Shown: positions 50,901-60,037, counted from the first letter of the stretch. The stretch: DNA of 64,000 nt from Massilia timonae CCUG 45783 (GCF_000315425.1 NZ_JH992922.1:305138-369137), one strand, 5' to 3'. The notes: generated by a model from the letters alone, not told the origin. Translations and numbers: made by a program.

Positions 50901-51530
50901 ATGAAACGCGCAGCCATCGCCGCCCTTCTCACCCTTGCTTCCCTGTCGGCCCAGGCCGCCGAGCAGGTGCGCAACGTCACGCCGTTCAAGACCATCGATG
51001 CGCGCGGCCCGGTCAGCCTGGTGGTCGAGGTGGGCAAGGCCCATTCGGTACGGGTCGAAGGCAACCAGAAATTCATCGAGCGCGTCACGACCGAAGTCGT
51101 GAACGGCGAGCTGCGCCTGGGCTTCGAGGACAAGAACAGGAACAACGTCAATATCAAGGACGGCGAGCGGGTCGTCGTCACCATGCCCGAGCTCGCCAGC
51201 TTCCGCGGCGAAGGCGCCGGCCTGATGGTCCTGAATAACGTTCGTGGCGAACACTTCGACGTCAACTACCGCGGCGCCGGCAGCCTGCAGATGAACGGCC
51301 GCGTAGGCCACCTGCGCCTGAACGCCGAGGGCGTGGGCGAAGTGGTGGCCAAGGACCTGGTGGCCCAGGATGCCGACGTGACGTTCCGCGGCATCGGCGA
51401 AGTGTCGGTGCATGCCAAGAACCGGCTCAACGCCAGCGTGCAGGGCCTGGGCAACCTCACTTACTACGGCAAACCGCAATCGGTCAGCCGTTCGGTGTCG
51501 GGCATCGGCAACGTGACCGCCGCGAAATAA
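50901..51530 (+). CDS. Head-GIN (DUF2807) periplasmic protein
   Basis: 209 aa. Signal peptide (about 1-20, LSAQA). The mature protein is a beta-helix of the DUF2807 auto-adhesin type: TIDARGPVSLVVEVGKAHSVRVEGNQKFIERVTTEVVNGELRLGF, then short repeated strands (GAGLMVLNNVRGEHFDVNYRGAGSLQMNGRVGHLRLNAEGVGEVVAKDL ...). Function is not established. It is a single gene, preceded by a CCGGAGACC ribosome site. Confidence 0.92.
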   Translation: MKRAAIAALLTLASLSAQAAEQVRNVTPFKTIDARGPVSLVVEVGKAHSVRVEGNQKFIERVTTEVVNGELRLGFEDKNRNNVNIKDGERVVVTMPELASFRGEGAGLMVLNNVRGEHFDVNYRGAGSLQMNGRVGHLRLNAEGVGEVVAKDLVAQDADVTFRGIGEVSVHAKNRLNASVQGLGNLTYYGKPQSVSRSVSGIGNVTAAK

Positions 51531-51578
51531 CGCCGCACAATCAGTCCAGTAGGGTTGGCAGCTACGCTGCCGACGCGG

Positions 51579-51905
51579 CTAGTCGTTGACCAATTCAAGT
51601 AACACCTGCGCGTGGCATGGCCCGTCGAGCCGGCACCAGCAAGCCAGGTTGTGTCCGCGCAGGATGCTCTGCGCCTCTTGCGCCAGCTGGCGGCCGTCAG
51701 GATCGTCGCTCAGCCAGCGGCGGTAGGCCGCCACCGCCTGTTCCACCGTGGGCATCGCCACGTAGCGCCCGACCGGCGTGCCCGGCGCCACATCGGGCAG
51801 CACCGAAAATGGATTGCCCCAGCGGCCCGGACGCGCCACCGAAATCGTGTTCGGCGGCATGCGCCAGCCTTTCTTGCGACTGAGTTGCACGCGGTATGGC
51901 GTCAT
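51579..51905 (-). CDS. DUF4326 protein
   Basis: 108 aa. MTPYRVQLSRKKGWRMPPNTISVARPGRWGNPF and HNLACWCRLDGPCHAQVLLELVN are the DUF4326 signature, with conserved Arg-Lys-Gly-Trp-Pro-Asn, GRWGNPF and CxCxxxxxCHAxxL. The Cys-His cluster may bind a metal. The family is common in phages and bacteria and has no proven role. It lies downstream of the ArsR-type gene on the same strand, 29 bases away. Confidence 0.92.
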   Translation of the reverse strand: MTPYRVQLSRKKGWRMPPNTISVARPGRWGNPFSVLPDVAPGTPVGRYVAMPTVEQAVAAYRRWLSDDPDGRQLAQEAQSILRGHNLACWCRLDGPCHAQVLLELVND

Positions 51906-51934
51906 TGGCTTTCCTCATGATTGGCTCGAAGCCA

Positions 51935-52255
51935 TCATACCGGGGCCAGGCGCTCCTGCATCGACTGCACGCCAGCGCTGCCGCAAGTGGACGCGAGGAA
52001 CTCCATCAAGCGCTGCAGGGTCTCCAGGCGCGCCGCATAGATGATGTAGCGGCCCTGCTGGCGCGGCGACACCAGGCCCGCATGGGTCAGCTCCTTCAAA
52101 TGGAAAGACAATGACGAGGCCGGCATTTCGAGGGCGGCGGCGATATTGCTGGCGGACTGGCCCTGGGGACCGGCCTGCACCAGCAGGCGGAAGGCGGCGA
52201 AGCGCGATTCCTGGGCGAGCGCGGCAAGCGCCGCGATGGCGAGATTGGTTTGCAT
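51935..52255 (-). CDS. ArsR-family winged-helix regulator
   Basis: About 106 aa from the ATG at 52255. The HTH is typical: MQTNLAIAALAALAQESRFAAFRLLVQAGPQGQSASNIAAALEMPASSLSFHLKELTHAGLVSPRQQGRYIIYAARLETLQRLMEFLASTCGSAG. There is no ELCVCDL-type metal-binding motif, so it may not be metal sensing. In many proteobacteria such proteins sit beside arsenic genes, but none is here. Inverted TTTCGA/TCGAAA sites lie upstream around 52268-52325 and could be its operator. Confidence 0.9.
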   Translation of the reverse strand: MQTNLAIAALAALAQESRFAAFRLLVQAGPQGQSASNIAAALEMPASSLSFHLKELTHAGLVSPRQQGRYIIYAARLETLQRLMEFLASTCGSAGVQSMQERLAPV

Positions 52256-52356
52256 GCGAACAGTACTCTTTCGATTCAAGGGCCAGCGCATCGATGCTGT
52301 AGCCACGGTTCGAATACTGTCGAAAGACTTTGACAAGGTGATGACAATCGGTGGCG

Positions 52357-52396
52357 AAAAGCGCGCGCCTGGGCCTTCACAGGCCCCGGCGCGCGC
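52357..52396 (-). terminator. Intrinsic terminator of the cyd operon
   Basis: Bases 52361-52375 pair with 52382-52396 with one mismatch in 15, loop TTCACA. Read on the minus strand it is followed by TTTT, 7 bases after the cydX stop. Confidence 0.75.
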
Positions 52397-52402
52397 CGTC
52401 CG

Positions 52403-52564
52403 TCAGGCGCGCTTGCGCAATGCCTCCTGCACCGGCTCGGCAACCGGCAGCACCGACGGATTCTTCTGCCTGGCGGCATCGTCCATCAGTTCATACCACA
52501 TCGCGTTCAGCACGCCGAACGCCGCTGCCAGCGGCAGTCCCAACAACCAGGCGAAATACCACAT
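52403..52564 (-). CDS. cydX: Cytochrome bd small subunit CydX
   Basis: 53 aa, too short for usual gene finders. MWYFAWLLGLPLAAAFGVLN is the conserved CydX/YbgT start (MWYFxWxLGxxLAxxFGVxNAxWxE), a single membrane helix that stabilises the haem groups of cytochrome bd oxidase. An AAAGGAAACC ribosome site precedes it. It follows cydB by 24 bases. The tail after residue 25 (KNPSVLPVAEPVQEALRKRA) is longer than the 37-residue E. coli protein. Confidence 0.95.
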   Translation of the reverse strand: MWYFAWLLGLPLAAAFGVLNAMWYELMDDAARQKNPSVLPVAEPVQEALRKRA

Positions 52565-52588
52565 GATCGGTTTCCTTTCTTTCTTCGA

Positions 52589-53746
52589 TTAGTAGGCGTG
52601 GCCCTTGCCATCGCGGATCTCGGTCGGATTCACCTTGCCCCACAGGACCTTGTAGACCCAGCTGGTGTAGCCGATGATCAGCGGCAGGAAGATGCAGGTA
52701 GAGACCAGCATGATGAACAGGGTCAGGTGGCTCGACGACGAATCCCACACCGTCAGGCTGGCCTGCGGCTGGATCGACGACGGCAGGATGAAGGGGAACA
52801 TCGAGGCGCCCACGCTCAGCACGATGCCGGCGATCGACAGGCTCGAGGTCAGCATCGCCACGCCTTCCTTGCGCTTGAGCAGCGCCAGGTAGGTCAGCAG
52901 CGCGCCGACGATGCCGGCGCCTGGGGCCAGCTGGGTCCACGGATGGGCCGCATAGTTGGCGAACCAGGCGCCGGCGACATCCGCCTGCACGGTCTTGAAC
53001 AGCGGGTTCGATGGACCGGTCGTCACCAGCTCGCCCGTGACGCGGTAGCCGTCGACCACGTTCCACAGCAGCACGCCGGCCATGGCGTACAGCACCACGG
53101 TGGCGAGCGCCGCGCGGATGCCCCAGGCGCGCGAGCGGCTGGCCACCAGGCCATCGGTCTTGAGCACCAGCCAGGCCGCGCCATGCATCACCAGCATCGC
53201 CACCGACACCAGGCCGCACAGCAGCGCGAACGGGTTGAGCAGGCCGAAGAAGCCGCCTTCATAGAAAATCTGCATGTCGGGTTCGATACGGAACGGCACG
53301 CCCTGCAGCACATTGCCCATGGCGACGCCGAAGATCAGCGCCGGCACGAAGCCGCCGACGAACAGGGCCCAGTCCCAGGCCGCGCGCCATTGGGTGCTGT
53401 CTCGCTTGCTGCGGTACTTGAAGCCGACCGGACGCAGGATCAGCGCCAGCAGCACGGCCGCCATGGCGAGATAGAAGCCCGAGAACGAGACCGCGTACAG
53501 CTGCGGCCAGGCGGCGAAGATGGCGCCGCCGCCCAGCACCAGCCAGACCTGGTTGCCTTCCCACACGGGGCCGACGGTGTTGATGACGACGCGCCGTTCG
53601 AGGTCGGTCCTGGCCACGAAAGGCAGCAGGGCGCCGGTGCCGAGGTCGAAGCCGTCGGTCACGGCGAAGGCGAGCAGCAGGACGCCCAGCAGCACCCACC
53701 AGATGACACGCAGGGTGTCGTAGTCCAGAAGCATGTGAAGAATCAT
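52589..53746 (-). CDS. cydB: Cytochrome bd ubiquinol oxidase subunit II
   Basis: 385 aa, about 8-9 helices. MLLDYDTLRVIWWVLLGVLLLAFAVTDGFDLGTGALLPFVARTDLERRVVINTVGPVWEGNQVWLVLGGGAIFAAWP is the canonical CydB start, with the GFDLGxGxLLPF and GPVWEGNEVWL motifs. It partners CydA in the high-affinity quinol oxidase of the inner membrane, which works at low oxygen. Gap to cydA is 4 bases; cydX follows. Confidence 0.97.
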   Translation of the reverse strand: MILHMLLDYDTLRVIWWVLLGVLLLAFAVTDGFDLGTGALLPFVARTDLERRVVINTVGPVWEGNQVWLVLGGGAIFAAWPQLYAVSFSGFYLAMAAVLLALILRPVGFKYRSKRDSTQWRAAWDWALFVGGFVPALIFGVAMGNVLQGVPFRIEPDMQIFYEGGFFGLLNPFALLCGLVSVAMLVMHGAAWLVLKTDGLVASRSRAWGIRAALATVVLYAMAGVLLWNVVDGYRVTGELVTTGPSNPLFKTVQADVAGAWFANYAAHPWTQLAPGAGIVGALLTYLALLKRKEGVAMLTSSLSIAGIVLSVGASMFPFILPSSIQPQASLTVWDSSSSHLTLFIMLVSTCIFLPLIIGYTSWVYKVLWGKVNPTEIRDGKGHAY

Positions 53747-53750
53747 GTTT

Positions 53751-55361
53751 TTACTCCGCAGTGATCATTGGCGCAGTGCGCATCGCCGGCGTGGCGCCGA
53801 CCAGGGGGCTGTGGCTGCCCGGGGCGTGTTCGGTCTCGAGCTCGGGGCCTTTCCTGATCGCCTTGAGCATCAGCTTCATCTCGACCACGATCAGGATCGA
53901 ATACAGCACCACGAAGCCGAGCAAGGTGGCCAGCACGGTCTGGATGCCGATGTTCGACACCGCGACCGCGGTCGGCAGCACGCCTTCGACGGCCCACGGC
54001 TGGCGGCCCAGTTCGGCCACGATCCAGCCGGCTTCGGCGGCGATCCACGGCAGCGGGATCGACCACACGGCCACCTTCAGCAGCCATGGATACGCGTCCA
54101 GGCGGCGCCGCGCCGATAGCCAGAAGAACACGGCAGTGAGCACGATGAAATAGATGCCGAGACCGACCATCACGCGGAACGACCAGAACAGCGGCGCCAC
54201 TTGCGGCACGGTGTCGTTGGCGGCCTGCCTGATCTGCGCCTCGGTGGCCTGGCGCGGATCGTCGACGTAGCGCTTGAGCAGCAGCGCATAGCCCAGCACC
54301 TTGCTGTTCTCTTCGAACTTCGCCTGCAGCTCGGCCGGCACCGGGCCCTTGCCGCCGAGCGCGCGGATCTGCTCCAGCGCGTCATAGGCCAGGATGCCCT
54401 GGCGCACGCGCACCTCGGCCAGCTTGACCAGGTCGTTGATGCCCGGGATCTCGCTGGAGATCGAACGGGTGCCGATCAGGCCCATGACCCAGGGGATGTG
54501 GATCGCGTAATGGGTCTCGCGCGCCGCCTGATCCGGGAAGCCCACCGCGGTGAAGGCGGCCGGCGCCGGCTGGGTGTCCCACATGGCTTCGATCGCGGCC
54601 AGCTTCATGTGCTGGTGCTCGGTGGCCAGGTAGCCGCTTTCGTCGCCCAGCACCACCACCGACAGCGAGGCGGCCAGGCCGAACGAGGCGGCCACCGTCA
54701 TCGAGCGCTTGGCCAGCTCGGCATGACGGCCCTTGAGCAGGTACCAGCTCGATACGCCGAGCACGAACAGCGCGGCGACCACGTAGCCGGCCGACACCGT
54801 GTGCACGAACTTGGCCTGCGCCACCGGATTGGCCAGCACCGCGCCGAAATCCGTCACCTCCATGCGCATGGTCTGCGGATTGAGCGACGCGCCGACCGGG
54901 TTCTGCATCCAGCCGTTGGCGATCAGGATCCACAGCGCCGAGAAGTTGGTGCCGATGGCGGTCAGCCAGGTCACGACCAGGTGCTGCACCTTCGACAGGC
55001 GGTCCCACCCGAAGAAGAACAGGCCGACGAAGGTCGCTTCGAGGAAGAACGCCATCAGGCCTTCGATGGCCAGCGGCGCGCCGAACACGTCGCCGACGTA
55101 GTGGCTGTAGTAGCTCCAGTTCATCCCGAACTGGAACTCCATCACCAGGCCGGTGGAGACGCCGATGGCGAAGTTAATCCCGAACAGCACGCCCCAGAAC
55201 TTGGTCATCTGGCGCCAGATCGGGCGGCCGGTCATCACGTACACGGTTTCCATGATGGCGATGACCATCGACAGCCCCAGTGTCAGGGGTACGAACAAAA
55301 AGTGGTACAGCGCCGTGAGGGCGAACTGTAGTCGGGAGAGCCCGACGACGTCGAGATCCAT
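53751..55361 (-). CDS. cydA: Cytochrome bd ubiquinol oxidase subunit I
   Basis: 536 aa from the ATG at 55361, which has an AAAGGAT site; the frame is open further upstream but that is antisense to the cydC end. Haem ligands: His20 in LTALYHFLF (b595) and the later His/Met positions (GHxx-like EHQHMKLAAIEAMW). Quinol loop: LIGTRSISSEIPGINDLVKLAEVRVRQG. The GMNWSYYSHYVGDVFGAPLAIEGLMAFFLEATFVGLFFFGWD helix is typical. It oxidises quinol, reduces oxygen to water and supports low-oxygen and stress respiration. Operon: DUF2946-cydD-cydC-cydA-cydB-cydX. Confidence 0.97.
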   Translation of the reverse strand: MDLDVVGLSRLQFALTALYHFLFVPLTLGLSMVIAIMETVYVMTGRPIWRQMTKFWGVLFGINFAIGVSTGLVMEFQFGMNWSYYSHYVGDVFGAPLAIEGLMAFFLEATFVGLFFFGWDRLSKVQHLVVTWLTAIGTNFSALWILIANGWMQNPVGASLNPQTMRMEVTDFGAVLANPVAQAKFVHTVSAGYVVAALFVLGVSSWYLLKGRHAELAKRSMTVAASFGLAASLSVVVLGDESGYLATEHQHMKLAAIEAMWDTQPAPAAFTAVGFPDQAARETHYAIHIPWVMGLIGTRSISSEIPGINDLVKLAEVRVRQGILAYDALEQIRALGGKGPVPAELQAKFEENSKVLGYALLLKRYVDDPRQATEAQIRQAANDTVPQVAPLFWSFRVMVGLGIYFIVLTAVFFWLSARRRLDAYPWLLKVAVWSIPLPWIAAEAGWIVAELGRQPWAVEGVLPTAVAVSNIGIQTVLATLLGFVVLYSILIVVEMKLMLKAIRKGPELETEHAPGSHSPLVGATPAMRTAPMITAE

Positions 55362-55399
55362 GGTGAATCCTTTCTTCTTGGTTGAATCGATGGTGGTTG

Positions 55400-57076
55400 T
55401 CAGTCGTGACGCAGCGCGCCAAGCGCCGCGTCGAATCCTCGTGTGCCGCGCCGGTGGTCGGCGACCAGGCGCCCCGCGCGCATCACCAGCAGCCGATCGG
55501 CAAGCGCGGCGTCGCGCCGCAGGTGGGTGGCCAGCAGCACGGTGCGGCCGTGCGCATGACGCGCCAGGCGCGCCAGCACGTCGGCGGCGGTGGCGGCGTC
55601 GAGCGCCTCGGTCGGCTCGTCCAGCAGCCAGAAGTCGGCCCTGCGCAGCAGCAGCCGCGCCAGCGCCAGGCGCCGCGACTGCCCGCCCGACAGGCCCAGG
55701 CCGCCCTCGCCCAGCGGCGTATCCAGGCCGCGCGCCAGCATGCGCACGTCGACCTCGAGGCCGGCGGCGCGCAGCGCGTCCCACAGCGCTTCGTCGCCGG
55801 CCTGCGGATCGGCCAGGCGCAGGTTGTCGCGCAGGCTGTCCTGGAACAGTTCGGTGCGCTGGGTCAGCCAGGTGGCGGGGAGCGCCCTCACCTGCCCGGC
55901 GCGCGGCGCCAGTTCGCCGGCGACGAGTCCCAGCAAGGTCGACTTGCCGGCGCCGCTGCCGCCGACCACGGCAACCCGCTCGCCGCGCGCGATGCGCAGG
56001 CTGACCTCGTGCAGCGCGGCCCCCTCGCGGCCCGGATGCACGACGCTGGCGTCGCACAGCAGCAGCGCTTCGTCGTCGCCCGGCGCGCCGACGGCGCTGG
56101 CGTCATCCGCTTCCTGATGCAGCCGGGGGCCGACGCGGCGCGCCGCCAGCCAGCTGCGGCCGGCCTCGATGGCGCCGCGGCGCATCGCGGCGAACGGTTC
56201 CAGCGCGGCCAGCGCGATCAGCAAGGCCAGCGCCGCCGCCGGCGCGCTCGCTCCCAGCCCAGCCACTGCCAGCAAGGTCGCCGCCACGGTCAGGTGGCCG
56301 CCGACCGCATAGGTCCAGCCGGCGCCGGTCTCGAGCCGGTGCAGCGCAGCGTCGGCGCGCGCCAGCTTGTCGTCGACCTGCGCCAGGCGCGCGCACTGGG
56401 CCGGCAGGCGGCCGGCCATGGCCAGATCGGTCTGGCCGGCGACCAGGTCGATCGCCTGGGCCCGCAGCCGTTCCAGCGCGCGCGCCCGGCGCAGCGCCAG
56501 CGGACGGGCAAGACGCGCGACAAGGGCAGCCACACCCCAGCCGAAGGCCAGCAGCCAGGCGAACATCGCCAGCCCGAGGCGCCAGTCGAGGTTGGCCAGC
56601 ACCACGCCGGCCAGCAGCGCCGCGCCGAGGGCGGCGCTGGCCGGCACGACCAGGCGCAGATAGATCGATTCGAGCGCGTCGATGTCGCCGGTCAGCCGGA
56701 ACAGCAGGCGCGCAGGACGGCGCAGCAAGGCGCGCGCCGCCTGCGGGCCGGCCCAGCCGCGAAACAGCCGTTCGCGCAGCGCGGCCAGCACGCCCAGGGT
56801 GGCGTCGTGGGTCACCATGCGCTCGGCGTAGCGGCCGAAGGTGCGGCCCAGCGCCAGCAGGCGGATCGCGGCGCTCGGCACGAAGACATTGAACATGACC
56901 ATGCCGCCCGCCAGGCCGGCCAGCGCGGTGGCGGTGATGAACCAGCCCGAGGTGCCCAGCAGCGCCATCCCGGCCAGCACCACCAGGGTGGACAGGAAGG
57001 CGCCCAGCGCCAGGCGGCGCCCGCCCGTTTTCAGGAACAGGGCAAGGACCGGTTGCAGGTCGTGACGAGCTTTCAT
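55400..57076 (-). CDS. cydC: CydC half of the heterodimeric ABC exporter
   Basis: 558 aa. An N-terminal six-helix ABC membrane domain starts with MKARHDLQPVLALFLKTGG and includes GTSGWFITATALAGLAG. The ATPase has Walker A GGSGAGKS, Q-loop WLTQRTELFQDSL, signature LSGGQSRRLALARLLL and Walker B FWLLDEPTEAL. CydDC exports cysteine/glutathione-type thiols and is needed to assemble cytochrome bd; this partner sits with CydD (overlap 4 bases). The cydA start is 39 bases after its stop. Confidence 0.95.
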   Translation of the reverse strand: MKARHDLQPVLALFLKTGGRRLALGAFLSTLVVLAGMALLGTSGWFITATALAGLAGGMVMFNVFVPSAAIRLLALGRTFGRYAERMVTHDATLGVLAALRERLFRGWAGPQAARALLRRPARLLFRLTGDIDALESIYLRLVVPASAALGAALLAGVVLANLDWRLGLAMFAWLLAFGWGVAALVARLARPLALRRARALERLRAQAIDLVAGQTDLAMAGRLPAQCARLAQVDDKLARADAALHRLETGAGWTYAVGGHLTVAATLLAVAGLGASAPAAALALLIALAALEPFAAMRRGAIEAGRSWLAARRVGPRLHQEADDASAVGAPGDDEALLLCDASVVHPGREGAALHEVSLRIARGERVAVVGGSGAGKSTLLGLVAGELAPRAGQVRALPATWLTQRTELFQDSLRDNLRLADPQAGDEALWDALRAAGLEVDVRMLARGLDTPLGEGGLGLSGGQSRRLALARLLLRRADFWLLDEPTEALDAATAADVLARLARHAHGRTVLLATHLRRDAALADRLLVMRAGRLVADHRRGTRGFDAALGALRHD

Positions 57077-58770
57077 GCCGCGCTCCGTTTGGTGAAGGGT
57101 TCGCCGATGCGCACCACGCGCTTCATGCGCGCGGCCAGGGCCAGGTCATGGGTGGCGACGATGAGGGTGCGGCCCTGGGCCAGCGTTACCAGCGCGTCGA
57201 TCACGCCGGCGGCGGTGTCGCGGTCGAGGTGGGCGGTGGGTTCGTCGGCCAGCAGCAGGCCGGCATGTGGCGCGCACACCGCGCGCGCCAGCGCCAGGCG
57301 CACCAGCTCGCCGCCCGACAGGCCGAGACCGCCCTCGCCCAGGCTGGCGCCCGGTGTGGCATGGCCCACATGGCCCAGGCCGGCGCGGCGCACGGCGGCG
57401 CCGACCGCCTCGCCGTCGATGCCGTCGCGCTCGAGCGAGACATTGCCGCGCACCGAGCCGGAAAAGACGTGCGGCTTCTGGCCGATCCAGGCCATGCGGG
57501 CGCGCAGGTCGGCCGCCGACTGTGCATCGAGTTGCACGCCGCCGATGCGCACCGCGCCGCCATTGGCGGGCGCGAGGCCGGCGATGACCGACAGCAGCGT
57601 GGTCTTGCCGCTGCCGCTGGGGCCGACCAGGGCCACGTGCTCGCCGGCGCGGACGTACAGGTCCTCGCCATCGAACAGCGGCGCTTCGCCGGGATGCTGG
57701 AATACCAGACCTTCAATATCGACCGACGGCGCCACCGAAGGCGCGACCGATGCGCGGCCGGCGCGCGGCCTGCACTGCGGCGCCAGCGCGCCCGGCAGCG
57801 CCAGGCCGGCGTGCTGCAGCTGCTCGAGTTCCTTCAGCGCCGCCTCGCCCGAGGCCTTGTCGTGCCACACGGCGGCCAGTTCGCGCAGCGGCTCGAAGAA
57901 GGCGGGCGCCAGCAGCAGGATGAACAGGCCTTCCGCCAGCGTCAGGCGCACGCCCCAGCTTCCGGGACCGATCTCGCCCAGCAAGTGGAAGCCGACATAG
58001 ACGGCGACCAGCGCCACGCCCAGCGCCGAGAACAGTTCCAGCGCGGTGGAAGACAGGAAGGCGATGCGCAGCACGCGCATGGTGCTGGCGCGCACGCTTT
58101 CGGCGGTATCACGCACGCGCTGCGCGGTGGCGTCCACTGCTCGAAGCGCGCGCAGCGTCGACAGGCCGCGCAGGCGGTCGAGCAGGAAGCCGCTCATGCC
58201 GCCGATGACTTGCAGCTGCGCTTCGCTGGCGGCCTTGGCGCGCCAGCCGATGACGGCCATGAAGACCGGGATCAGGGGCGCGGCCAGCACCAGGATCAGG
58301 GCCGCGGTCCACGAGAAATAGAGGACGACGAGCGCGATCGCGGGCGGCGCCAGCATCGTGCGCATGCGCGCCGGCTGGTAGCGCACCAGCCAGGGCAGCA
58401 CGGCCTCGGCCTGCTCGGCCAGTGCGCTGGCGGCGCGGCCGCTGGCCAGGCGTTCGCGGTCGAGCGGCGAGCGCGACGCCAGGGCCTGCGCCGCCTTGCT
58501 GCGCAATGTGGCCAGGTGCCGGCGCGAAGCCGCGAACAGGCGGCGCGCGCCCCAGGCTTCGCTGCTGGCGCGCAGCACGCCCAGCGCCAGGAAGCCGCAG
58601 GCCGGCGCCAGCATGTCCGCCAGGCCGGCGCCATGGGCCAGCTGCTGCACGGCATGGGCCAGCAGGGCCGCCTGTGGAATCCACAGCAGCGCCGCCGCGC
58701 TCATCACGAAGGTGGCGCTGCGGGTGGATGGGACGAGCGTGGCCGGGCCACGGCCTTGACGGCGAAGCAT
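57073..58770 (-). CDS. cydD: CydD half of the heterodimeric ABC exporter
   Basis: About 565 aa from the ATG at 58770. The membrane domain spans 1-300. The ATPase has Walker A GPSGSGKT, Q-loop WIGQKPHVFSGSV, signature LSGGELVRLALARAV and Walker B LLLADEPTAHLD. WHDKASGEAALKEL is the usual CydD coupling region. The frame is open 125 codons further upstream, but that overlaps the DUF2946 gene. It pairs with CydC to supply reductant to the periplasm for cytochrome bd maturation. Confidence 0.93.
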   Translation of the reverse strand: MLRRQGRGPATLVPSTRSATFVMSAAALLWIPQAALLAHAVQQLAHGAGLADMLAPACGFLALGVLRASSEAWGARRLFAASRRHLATLRSKAAQALASRSPLDRERLASGRAASALAEQAEAVLPWLVRYQPARMRTMLAPPAIALVVLYFSWTAALILVLAAPLIPVFMAVIGWRAKAASEAQLQVIGGMSGFLLDRLRGLSTLRALRAVDATAQRVRDTAESVRASTMRVLRIAFLSSTALELFSALGVALVAVYVGFHLLGEIGPGSWGVRLTLAEGLFILLLAPAFFEPLRELAAVWHDKASGEAALKELEQLQHAGLALPGALAPQCRPRAGRASVAPSVAPSVDIEGLVFQHPGEAPLFDGEDLYVRAGEHVALVGPSGSGKTTLLSVIAGLAPANGGAVRIGGVQLDAQSAADLRARMAWIGQKPHVFSGSVRGNVSLERDGIDGEAVGAAVRRAGLGHVGHATPGASLGEGGLGLSGGELVRLALARAVCAPHAGLLLADEPTAHLDRDTAAGVIDALVTLAQGRTLIVATHDLALAARMKRVVRIGEPFTKRSAA

Positions 58771-58825
58771 GGTGGTTCTCCAGACGATTGAGGGGTGCGG
58801 CGGCTGGCCGCGCGGTGAAACCGGG

Positions 58826-59212
58826 TCAGGCGGCCAGTGGCGGCGCCCTGCTGCGGTGGTCGCTGAGGAAGGCCGAAGCAGGCCGCAGCGCCGGCCCGTG
58901 GGGGCGCAGGATGCGTTCGAGCGGGGCGTCCAGCAGCACCAGGCTGCCCGGAGGATGGGCAATGATGGCCAGGTCGTCCTGCGCCAGGCAGGCCGGGCAA
59001 TGCATGCCGGGGTGGACGGCCTCGTCGCCGGCGGCGCTGTCGGTATCGAGGTCCAGCGCCACCAGCCTGGTGCCGACCGACAGGCAGACGTCGATCCAGG
59101 TCTTGCCCTGATGGGCCGGCAGGTTCGATGCAAGAGACGGTGCAAGCATGCCCCACAGGATCGCCAGGGCGGCGAGCCAGAGGATGATGGAGCGGTTGCG
59201 TTGCGCGTTCAT
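58826..59212 (-). CDS. DUF2946 small membrane/periplasmic protein
   Basis: About 128 aa from the ATG at 59212. One hydrophobic segment (IILWLAALAILWGMLAPSLA, about 8-28) leads into a mature part with HQGKTWIDVCLSVGTRLVAL, HPGMHCPACLAQDDLAII and a tail SDHRSRAPPLAA. The CxxC plus His spacing is the DUF2946 pattern, often found by copper genes. Here it opens the cyd cluster, which suggests a role in metal or haem delivery, or redox sensing, at the membrane (inference). Confidence 0.78.
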   Translation of the reverse strand: MNAQRNRSIILWLAALAILWGMLAPSLASNLPAHQGKTWIDVCLSVGTRLVALDLDTDSAAGDEAVHPGMHCPACLAQDDLAIIAHPPGSLVLLDAPLERILRPHGPALRPASAFLSDHRSRAPPLAA

Positions 59213-59284
59213 GGTGTTCAGTCCTGCAGTGAAGCAGATGCCTTGATCTACGTTATTTCTGACTTGCGCCAAACTTTCTAAACA

Positions 59285-59300
59285 TTCTGAATTTTCAGAA
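59285..59300. promoter_or_regulatory. Operator palindrome between cyd cluster and GbsR regulator
   Basis: TTCTGAA-TT-TTCAGAA: perfect 7-base arms, with looser symmetry beyond (TTTCTAA...GTTAGTGAAA). It lies in the AT-rich 261-base divergent gap, 73 bases before the DUF2946 start. A GbsR/MarR dimer site is the natural reading. Confidence 0.6.
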
Positions 59301-59473
59301 GTTAGTGAAATTATGCACTGAAACTTCAAGTTTGTCTGGAAAGGAGAGTGACTTTGTCGGGAATTACTCATGTGTTGACAGCCTCCTGCACCACGATGGT
59401 GAAGGCAGTCCGTGTGCGTGTCGTGGGACCGTGGGATAATCCACCTTTCAAAAGCATCGAAAAGTTCTCAACC

Positions 59474-60037
59474 ATGACGCCACTCGTCCAAACATTCGTG
59501 AGTCACTTCGGTGAGATGGGCAGCCGCTGGGGCATCAACCGCACGGTGGGGCAGATCTATGCCCTGCTCTTCGTCACCGAAGAACAATTGCACGCCGACG
59601 ACATCGGCGAGAAGCTCGGCATCTCGCGCTCCAACGTCAGCATCGGCCTCAAGGAATTGCAGTCCTGGGGCCTGGTGCGCCTGTCGCGCATTCCCGGCGA
59701 CCGGCGCGAGTATTTCACCTCGCTCGGCGACGTCTGGGAAATCTTCCGCGTGGTCGCGGCCGAACGGCGCCGGCGTGAAGTGGCCCCGACCCTGTCGGTG
59801 CTGCGCGAATCGCTGATGGCCAACGCCAATACACCCGAAGACCAGTTCGCCCAGGAGCGCATGCGCGAGATGCACGAACTGGTCGACCTGGCCAATAACT
59901 GGTTCGACGACCTGCAGCGCCTGTCGCCCGAGTCGATGTCGCAGCTCATGAAAATGGGTTCCAAGGTGCAGAAGCTGCTGTCGGCCAAGGACCGCCTGTT
60001 CGGCGCGGCGGCGGCCAAGGAAGCAAGGGACGAATAG
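59474..60037 (+). CDS. GbsR/MarR-family regulator of cytochrome bd genes
   Basis: About 187 aa from the ATG at 59474; earlier in-frame starts lie in the promoter region. The winged HTH is of the GbsR type: TVGQIYALLFVTEEQLHADDIGEKLGISRSNVSIGLKELQSWGLVRLSRIPGDRREYFTS. A long C-terminal helix pair follows. This gene beside cyd operons is common in Burkholderiales, so it likely represses or activates the divergent DUF2946-cydDCABX unit through the palindrome at 59285-59300. The effector is unknown. Confidence 0.88.
   Translation: MTPLVQTFVSHFGEMGSRWGINRTVGQIYALLFVTEEQLHADDIGEKLGISRSNVSIGLKELQSWGLVRLSRIPGDRREYFTSLGDVWEIFRVVAAERRRREVAPTLSVLRESLMANANTPEDQFAQERMREMHELVDLANNWFDDLQRLSPESMSQLMKMGSKVQKLLSAKDRLFGAAAAKEARDE

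Noticed and set aside
55362..56057. N-terminal extension of cydA
   Set aside because: It overlaps cydC antisense-frame; CydA begins with the canonical MDLDVVGLSRLQFA at 55361 with a good ribosome site.
59244..59257. FNR/Anr box upstream of the cyd cluster (TTGATCTACGTTAT)
   Set aside because: Only the left half fits TTGAT-N4-ATCAA; the right half is wrong.
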